NCBI GenBank assembly: GCA_900313155.1
Contig: OMQE01000022.1
Coordinates: 1-6,667, forward strand
Direction of reading: 5' to 3'
DNA length: 6,667 nt
Origin: an uncultured Rhodospirillaceae bacterium
GTDB lineage: Bacteria; Pseudomonadota; Alphaproteobacteria; RF32; CAG-239
Positions 6,255 through 6,667 of this stretch are shown one piece after another. Every line of letters starts with the position of its first letter. The first letter of the stretch is position 1. The notes beneath the pieces are model-generated. The model saw only the letters and a program-made list of their open reading frames with translations. It ran no database searches and was not told where the DNA came from. Made by a program: the position numbers and the translations under genes.

Positions 6255-6667
6255 ATGACAATGGAAAAAAGTAACAAAGCGCAGATTATTGGCCACATTC
6301 ATCAGGTGTTGGGCGCAGTTGTCGATGTTAAGTTTGATAATGAAAACGATTTGCCGGATATTTTAACGGCATTGGAATGCAATAATAATGGCAAGCGCTT
6401 GGTTTTGGAAGTGGAACAGCACCTTGGTGATTGCGTGGTTCGTTGTATTGCCCTTGATGCAACCGACGGTTTGGTTCGCGGATTAGAGGTAATCAATACC
6501 GGCGAGCCGATAAAAGTTCCGGTTGGTCCAGAACTTTTGGGACGTATTATCAATGTGTTAGGAGAACCGGTTGATGAAAGAGGTGAGGTAAAGAGCACTA
6601 TGTATTCCCCTATTCACCGCGATGCTCCGGCCTTTACCGACCAATCGACTAAAGAAGAAATTTTGGT
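6255..6667 (+). CDS. atpD: ATP synthase F1 subunit beta, N-terminal part only
   Basis: Catalytic subunit of F1, where ATP is made from ADP and phosphate. The window holds 137 codons plus 2 nt of a protein that normally has about 470 residues, and ends before the P-loop (GGAGVGKT in the family, around residue 150-160), so no catalytic residue can be checked. The visible part is the beta-barrel domain with IIGHIHQVLGAVVDVKF (11-27), the ALDATDGLVRGLEV segment (66-79), and the start of the nucleotide-binding domain with VPVGPELLGRIINVLGEPVD (88-107) and PIHRDAPAF (119-127). GPELLGRI-NVLGEPVD distinguishes beta from alpha. Start is ATG at 6255 or 6261, which differ by two residues. The gene lies 8 nt after atpG; atpC (epsilon) would be expected next, beyond the window. 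Confidence 0.97.
   Translation, partial: MTMEKSNKAQIIGHIHQVLGAVVDVKFDNENDLPDILTALECNNNGKRLVLEVEQHLGDCVVRCIALDATDGLVRGLEVINTGEPIKVPVGPELLGRIINVLGEPVDERGEVKSTMYSPIHRDAPAFTDQSTKEEIL

Noticed and set aside
6302..6598. Minus-strand 98-residue open frame over atpD
   Set aside because: Antisense shadow of the conserved beta-subunit N-terminus.
1..6667. CRISPR array, tRNA, rRNA, insertion sequence or other mobile element
   Set aside because: No regularly spaced repeats, RNA-gene signatures, transposase or terminal repeats were seen; nearly all the window is accounted for by conserved coding sequence.

Overview
The window is a moderately AT-rich bacterial chromosome segment that looks alphaproteobacterial. 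FtsW carries the alphaproteobacterial-style GRGPGEGTVK segment. MraY has the GQPIRADGP-S-H and KKGTPTMGG signatures. The ATP synthase F1 genes run delta-alpha-gamma-beta with no F0 genes directly upstream, which is the split-operon arrangement usual in Alphaproteobacteria. The low GC suggests an uncultured, possibly host-associated lineage, but that placement is inference.

The left half (1-2999) is read entirely from the minus strand. In order of transcription it holds a secreted four-cysteine protein of unknown function (2232-2996), mraY (1089-2129), and ftsW (1-1079, missing its C-terminal end at the window edge). mraY and ftsW are separated by 9 nt and look translationally linked: the ftsW Shine-Dalgarno sequence overlaps the mraY stop codon. 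They make and flip or polymerise the lipid-linked peptidoglycan precursor (MraY makes lipid I; FtsW polymerises lipid II at the septum). murD, which normally lies between them in Alphaproteobacteria, is absent, and no murF lies upstream.

The centre (about 3000-3203) is a very AT-rich divergent intergenic region with good promoter-like elements on both strands: one facing the secreted protein and two in tandem facing the ATP synthase genes.

The right half (3204-6667) is read from the plus strand and is the F1 operon atpH-atpA-atpG-atpD, with gaps of 0, 4 and 8 nt. atpD is cut by the window edge before its P-loop. Several ATG/GTG/TTG start choices were refined from ribosome-binding-site spacing: mraY, the secreted protein and atpH should each start downstream of the longest possible open frame.

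No mobile element, CRISPR array, tRNA or rRNA was seen. This is mainly housekeeping DNA. The items worth a second look are the unknown secreted protein, the reduced cell-wall gene order and the divergent promoter region; nothing supports a new multi-gene system.
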